NCBI GenBank assembly: GCA_017446685.1
Contig: JAFSQI010000020.1
Location: forward strand, 1-34,888
Direction: 5' to 3'
Origin: Butyrivibrio sp.
GTDB taxonomy: Bacteria; Bacillota; Clostridia; Lachnospirales; Lachnospiraceae
Length of the DNA: 34,888 nt
The translations under genes were made by a program, and so were the position numbers. Position 1 is the first letter of the stretch. Each line of letters opens with the position of its first letter. Below, piece after piece: positions 32,699-34,888 of this stretch. The notes below the pieces were generated by a model. The model was given only the letters and a program-made list of their open reading frames with translations, made no database searches and had not been told where the DNA came from.

Positions 32699-34522
32699 AT
32701 GCCATTGGTAAAAAAAACCTATCAGAAAGCCCTGATAATTCTTGCTATAGCACTTCTTTATACGCTGGCAGCTTATCTGGGAACGTTTAACAGAATAGAC
32801 AAGTGGATGCAGGATTCTGTGTTCCAGAGAACCAGGGCGGTTTCCGGGGATGTGGTAGTGATAGGTATAGATGACGAGTCCCTTGAGGAACTTGGGGCTT
32901 ATAATACCTGGGACCGCAACAACATGGCAGATGCACTGCGGCAACTGGCGGCTGACCCAGACAACATGCCTGCAGTGGTTGCCATAGACACCCTGTATAC
33001 CGGCACCACAAGCCGGGAGGCGGATGATAATCTGGTAAATGCCGTAAAGAACCTTCCAAAAGTTATTACGGCATCCACCGGCGTGTTTGGCTCGGAGTAT
33101 GTTCAAAACGAAACCGGTTCTTTTGACCTTCTTGAGCACAGCGTCGTCAATTACGAAGAGCCCTTTGATGAGCTGAAGAATGCTTCCGTCCAAGGGCATA
33201 TCAATGCCATGTATGATCTGGACGGAGTGCTCCGCCATGCGCTTCTGTATTTTGATGTCAAAAGAGATGACGGCAGCACCGGGAGGGTATATTCCATGGC
33301 CTACGAGGCTACAAGGGCCTTTCTGGATCAGAAGGGAGAGACTGTCGTTCCTCCCGATACCGATGAAAGAGGCCACTATTATCTCTCATATTCCGCTGTG
33401 CCGGGAACCTATGATGACGGCTATAACATTGCGGATCTGATAAAGGGAGAAGTCCCTGCGGATTATTATGCCGGGAAGATCGTGCTGATAGGCCCCTATT
33501 CTGTGGGGCTTCAGGACGAGTATTTTACCACCATTGACAGGGCTAAGAAGATGTATGGCGTGGAGGTTCAGGCCAACGCCATCGAGGCGTTCCTTAGGCA
33601 GGATTACAAATCGGAGATGTCCGAAGTCTTGCAGGCGCTTATTGTTCTGATACTGTGCGCTACATTGTTATCTCTTTTCCTGAGGATAAAACTTGTGCCC
33701 GGCGGCATCATCATGACGGCGATAGGAGTTGCTACGCTGGTCGGGGCATATCTGTTCTATGAAGGTGGTATCATTGCCCATCCGCTGTGGTTTCCCATCG
33801 GATCACTGGTCATGTACGTTGTGGCTGTGGGTATAAAGTATTTCCGCTCCGCCATTGAGAAGATGAAGATCACCAGAACCTTTGAGCGATATGTGGCACC
33901 GGAGATCGTTGATGAGATTCTGAAAACCGGCGTTGACAATTTGGCCCTTGGGGGCAGAACCTGTGATATTGCTGTTTTGTTCGTTGACGTAAGAGGGTTT
34001 ACGACCATGTCGGAGAACATGTCTCCTGAAACGGTGGTTCACGTTCTTAATAAATATCTGACCATGGCCAGCGACTGTGTCGAGAGAAATAAAGGCACCC
34101 TGGATAAATTCGTGGGTGACGCCATGATGGCTTTCTGGGGAGCGCCGCTTCCCCAAGAGGATGCAGTATATAATGCGGTAAAAACAGCCATGGAGATAAT
34201 TGAGGGGGCGGCAAGGGTTTCAGATGAACTGCAAGAAGAGATAGGTCAGGACCTCAAGGTGGGAATCGGTGTAAACTATGGGCCAGCCGTAGTAGGAAAT
34301 ATGGGAGCTGAGAAGCATATGGATTATACTGCCATCGGTGATACGGTCAATACGGCTTCCAGACTGGAGTCCAATGCTCCGGGCGGAACCCTGTATATAA
34401 GCCGCTCTGTGGCAGACCATCTGGAGGGCCGCATTCGATACACCTCTCTTGGGGCAAGCATAAAACTCAAGGGAAAAGCTGAGGGCTTTGAGGTTCTTAA
34501 AGTCGAGGAACTACTGGACTGA
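32699..34522 (+). CDS. CHASE2-domain class III nucleotide cyclase (probable adenylate cyclase)
   Basis: This 607-residue membrane receptor cyclase has an N-terminal helix (about 9-25), a large extracellular CHASE2 domain (about 30-300; VVVIGIDDESLEELGAYNTW, IVLIGPYSVGLQDEYFTTID, YGVEVQANAIEAFL) and three membrane helices (about 308-384). A C-terminal class III cyclase domain follows. Catalytic residues are intact: metal Asp430 (LFVDVRGFT) and Asp474 (KFVGDAMMAF), Asn551 and Arg555 (NTASRLE). Purine-specifying positions are Lys470 and Thr544 (DYTAIGDTVN), the pair typical of bacterial ATP-using class IIIb enzymes, so cAMP is the predicted product. GAGG at 32692-32695 is close to ATG 32699, a short spacing. 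It ends the cassette. Confidence 0.93.
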   Translation: MPLVKKTYQKALIILAIALLYTLAAYLGTFNRIDKWMQDSVFQRTRAVSGDVVVIGIDDESLEELGAYNTWDRNNMADALRQLAADPDNMPAVVAIDTLYTGTTSREADDNLVNAVKNLPKVITASTGVFGSEYVQNETGSFDLLEHSVVNYEEPFDELKNASVQGHINAMYDLDGVLRHALLYFDVKRDDGSTGRVYSMAYEATRAFLDQKGETVVPPDTDERGHYYLSYSAVPGTYDDGYNIADLIKGEVPADYYAGKIVLIGPYSVGLQDEYFTTIDRAKKMYGVEVQANAIEAFLRQDYKSEMSEVLQALIVLILCATLLSLFLRIKLVPGGIIMTAIGVATLVGAYLFYEGGIIAHPLWFPIGSLVMYVVAVGIKYFRSAIEKMKITRTFERYVAPEIVDEILKTGVDNLALGGRTCDIAVLFVDVRGFTTMSENMSPETVVHVLNKYLTMASDCVERNKGTLDKFVGDAMMAFWGAPLPQEDAVYNAVKTAMEIIEGAARVSDELQEEIGQDLKVGIGVNYGPAVVGNMGAEKHMDYTAIGDTVNTASRLESNAPGGTLYISRSVADHLEGRIRYTSLGASIKLKGKAEGFEVLKVEELLD

Positions 34523-34564
34523 TATTCGGGATATGCTGTTGTCGGGTCAGAAGCCAATATACGC

Positions 34565-34587
34565 ACATTGGGGTCAGACCTCTTTAC
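34565..34587. repeat. 23-bp direct repeat, right copy
   Basis: This is an exact second copy of the 23 bases at 28488-28510, in the same orientation, 42 bases after the cyclase stop. The distance between copies is 6077 bases. The flanking bases on both sides differ from the left copy. Confidence 0.93.
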
Positions 34588-34888
34588 GATCCACACATGT
34601 TTATAGCCTTTCGGAATTTAAGGGCATTTAGACCATAAATAGAGGGGATTTGCCCCTAATGAACATTGTAAAGTAAATACTATCCCCAAAAGAAAGATGA
34701 AAGCGATGATTCTGTTATATATATCCTAAAAAAGTAATAAAAAAAGTTATATAAAAAAATAAAAAAAGTTGTGTCAAGCATTTTTGAAAATGTCTCAAAA
34801 AATCTTTAACATTAGCCCTGGCTTTTATGCCGGGGCTTTGCTTTATCATAGCCTTAACTCCGCTCTTGGAGACTGCCCTTTGAGAAGG
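34588..34888. other. A/T-rich intergenic end of the window
   Basis: No gene is visible here. There is a weak hairpin at 34643-34657 (AGGGG with CCCCT), a very A-rich stretch at 34726-34800 and a terminator-like hairpin at 34814-34843. The last 40 bases do not show a recognisable coding start. Confidence 0.6.
34814..34843 (+). terminator. Terminator-like hairpin near the window end
   Basis: AGCCCTGGC pairs with GCCGGGGCT (one wobble) around a six-base loop, followed by the weak T-run TTGCTTT. It might end transcription from the cassette or from a gene on the far side. Confidence 0.6.

Noticed and set aside
34643-34657. Small AGGGG/CCCCT hairpin
   Set aside because: It has only five pairs, no T-run and no adjoining gene; it may be chance.

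Overview
The window reads as a low-to-moderate G+C Clostridia chromosome, most likely a Lachnospiraceae of the Butyrivibrio/Pseudobutyrivibrio type. The reasons are the gene content (bS21, ScpA/ScpB, a split biotin-dependent sodium-pump decarboxylase operon, a GlgX-type debranching enzyme, intracellular pectin/rhamnogalacturonan enzymes), strong GGAGG-type ribosome binding sites, and hairpin plus T-run terminators. The genus is an inference. Almost every gene is on the + strand; one HD-domain gene (25598-26185) is on the - strand. I saw no rRNA, tRNA, CRISPR array or transposase gene.

Layout. 1-2611: rpsU with its terminator, a membrane-anchored metallophosphoesterase, and scpA-scpB (condensin accessory proteins). 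2701-8341: a promoter, a structured leader and a five-gene operon: acyl-CoA-type carboxyltransferase, OadG-like lipoprotein, biotin carrier, OadB-like sodium pump, and a pyruvate/oxaloacetate-type carboxyltransferase, closed by a strong terminator. It has two different carboxyltransferases around one biotin carrier and one membrane pump, so it could move CO2 between two acceptors as well as drive sodium export. 8387-11156: glycogen debranching enzyme and an unrecognised membrane protein. 11216-18174: a signalling run made of an OmpR-type regulator, a HAMP histidine kinase, a lipoprotein, a FIST-domain hybrid kinase with receiver and HPt domains, and a pseudo-receiver/receiver protein, ending at a terminator. 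18287-25605: three enzymes without signal peptides (GH2, PL26/YetA-like, GH106-like) that fit intracellular breakdown of imported rhamnogalacturonan oligosaccharides. 25598-28019: the - strand HD protein and a cardiolipin synthase.

28020-28556 is a complex intergenic region. It holds a 106-bp nested inverted repeat, the apparent 3' tail of a lost gene with its terminator, and a 23-bp sequence that recurs exactly at 34565-34587. Between the two 23-bp copies lies a four-gene cassette (28557-34522) whose G+C content looks higher than its neighbours in hand-counted lines: an MBL-fold hydrolase, a GAF/HD-GYP protein, a FecR-domain protein with a long Thr-Asp-Thr-Asn tail, and a CHASE2 class III nucleotide cyclase. 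The predicted pieces are synthesis, possible sensing, possible degradation and an envelope sensor, so this looks like a self-contained cyclic-nucleotide signalling island and is the most interesting part of the window. Its FecR gene carries an in-frame TAA with 49 more protein-like codons behind it, which suggests a recent nonsense mutation or readthrough.
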